Source of the DNA: Hexactinellida sp. DTS-2022 | Taxonomy: Eukaryota; Porifera; Hexactinellida | Direction: 5' to 3' | Length of the DNA stretch: 64,000 nucleotides | Assembly (NCBI GenBank): GCA_028753945.1 | Contig: JAPNXP010000013.1 | Coordinates: 868,001 to 932,000, forward strand | Shown: positions 62,741 to 64,000 of the stretch, one piece after another | How the letters are laid out: every line of letters begins with the position of its first letter | How positions within the stretch are numbered: position 1 is the stretch's first letter | Made by a program: the position numbers and the translations under genes | The notes under the pieces: generated by a model | Database searches by the model: none | Told to the model about the DNA's origin: nothing | The model's input: the letters and a program-made list of their open reading frames with translations, nothing else

Positions 62741-64000
62741 TCTCCTTGATTTAGACCTAGACCTCAGTATAAACTTCTGCAGCTAACGGGCCGTGACGGA
62801 CTTAAATATCCATCTGAGCCAGTTTTAAATTCCATATTTGTTATATGGAAGACCTTTAGTGCCATCGAAAACAATAAAGAGCTGATGGCGAAGCTTGTAA
62901 GTGGACCTTCTAGGAAAATACTAGTTGAACTCACGTTGATGTATTTGGATTTTGGAAGATAGCGATAATCGTGATCCACTACTTGTATTGGCTGTGGTGT
63001 GTTTAGTTGGAACATCTTATCGAAGCTCGTCTTTACCGCAGCGAATTGCTTTCTTGCAAACAAAGTTAAGAATTATAACTCGCTGGATCTTTCAAAAAGT
63101 ATAGAAAGCGTAAATTTAAGAAATTCTCTTAATTATGTGTCTACTTATTTGTATTTACCATGATTTGTATTACTCTGTTATTCTTATTTCTATTATGTAG
63201 TTAAGTGTGTCGTGTGTCACTGCTAGAGCCAGAGAGAGGAAAGAAAGCAAATAATTGTGTATTATTTACTGTATATTATTAATATCAGAAACGGTCCCCT
63301 GGTGTTCGCACTAACGAGGTTCTACTGTAATTTGTTTCTTTCAACCTTGAAAAACAATTTATCTCATAATACCTGCCATTATTACCCAGTATTCGATTAG
63401 TTAACAATTCTAAATATATATCGATTTTAATACATCTATTTTAACTTAGACGGAGTAATGAAATTAGATTTTTACTATATACACATGTCCACGCCTATAT
63501 TAAGAAACTTAGCATATAAATCAATCCCCCTCCCTAAAGAATTTCTTACTAACATATTATAAGACAATCTCAAGTGCTGTAATACAATCCATTAACATTT
63601 TTCTATTATACAATTACACTTACTCCCATGATCACCGATGCACTTCTAACCCTCCTCCATAAACAGATAAATACCTGCCCAATAAAGATCATAGGATTAA
63701 TTTACTAAGGAATTTATTTCTATCCTTGATGGCAAAAATAAAACCTGAAGAATGAATTGTATTTGAGTACAAAAGTTCGTCTCAACGTTGTGATATAATT
63801 TCCAAACTCCTCCTTAAACTATTGACCTATATTCACAGAGAATTAAATTAGACTTGCCTCTCTATTTAGTTACCTACATTTGGGCTTGTTGGATTATATT
63901 CGATATCATGACACATAAAATCATCTATGTAAGAATATACTTAAACTACGTTATGTTTCCATGTAAGGTTATTATTAATATTCAAATTATCCATTAGATT
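62741..64000. other. 3' remnants of P-like copy 2 and AT-rich flank
   Basis: Decayed transposase tail is likely to about 63110. A single family C MITE end lies at about 63293-63331 (CACTAACGAGGTTCTACTGTA). The remaining 650 bases are AT-rich with no recognised gene. Confidence 0.5.

Noticed and set aside
1..64000. tRNA or rRNA genes
   Set aside because: No cloverleaf with conserved A and B box, and no rRNA segment, was recognised by eye on either strand; short genes could be missed.

Overview
The window is AT-rich nuclear DNA of a metazoan. It carries animal-type proteins (REXO1-type exonuclease, C/EBP-like bZIP, SEPTIN2-group septin, TRAF-type zinc-finger/MATH protein, NHL-repeat protein, caspase-like protease, HELZ/HELZ2-type helicase, membrane acid phosphatase). 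The genes are compact, mostly single-exon, and lie 1-5 kb apart in a matrix of small DNA transposons. Few introns and many small transposons would fit an early-branching animal such as a sponge, possibly a glass sponge. That placement is a guess and was not tested.

Layout. 0-0.16 kb: an FN3 exon running off the left edge (minus). 0.4-4.7 kb: MITEs, a Helitron-like element and the first copy of a segmental duplication. 5.5-6.6 kb: caspase-like gene (minus). 9.0-13.3 kb: the second duplication copy, which holds an intact Mutator-type transposase with a PHD finger and an 18-bp coding minisatellite. 16-17.2 kb: orphan multi-pass membrane protein (minus). 19.2-22.6 kb: helicase. 24.2-25.3 kb: septin. 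27.7-29 kb: MFS sugar-porter-like gene. 30.4-30.7 kb: tiny C/EBP-like bZIP. 32.9-34.2 kb: PLP-dependent histidine-decarboxylase-like gene. 36.6-40.1 kb: REXO1, two exons with one 1.2-kb intron. 43.7-44.9 kb: membrane-anchored histidine acid phosphatase. 48.0-51.2 kb: two convergent GNAT paralogs with transposons between them. 52.3-53.5 kb: NHL-repeat protein (minus). 54.95-55.3 kb: divergent histone H4 variant. 56.4-57.2 kb: TRAF-type exon (minus). 58.5-63 kb: two head-to-head, decayed P-element/THAP9-like transposons with a rearranged RanBP1 pseudogene between them.

The spaces between genes are dominated by short inverted-repeat elements. At least five pogo/Tigger-like MITE families (CAGT termini, TA targets) are present. 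There are also hAT-like MITEs with 8-bp duplications, a MULE-like MITE family with 9-bp duplications (three copies, one inside a P-like transposase), and a 1.27-kb terminal-inverted-repeat element with subterminal tandem arrays (two copies with duplicated targets). Three Helitron-like copies and a 5'-truncated LINE complete the set.

The genes do not form an operon or a single pathway. The most biologically notable items are the H4 variant (long new tail, K16 and K20 equivalents replaced), the atypical caspase, the bacterial-looking decarboxylase, and the nested transposon/RanBP1 locus. All homology calls are by eye; no search was run.
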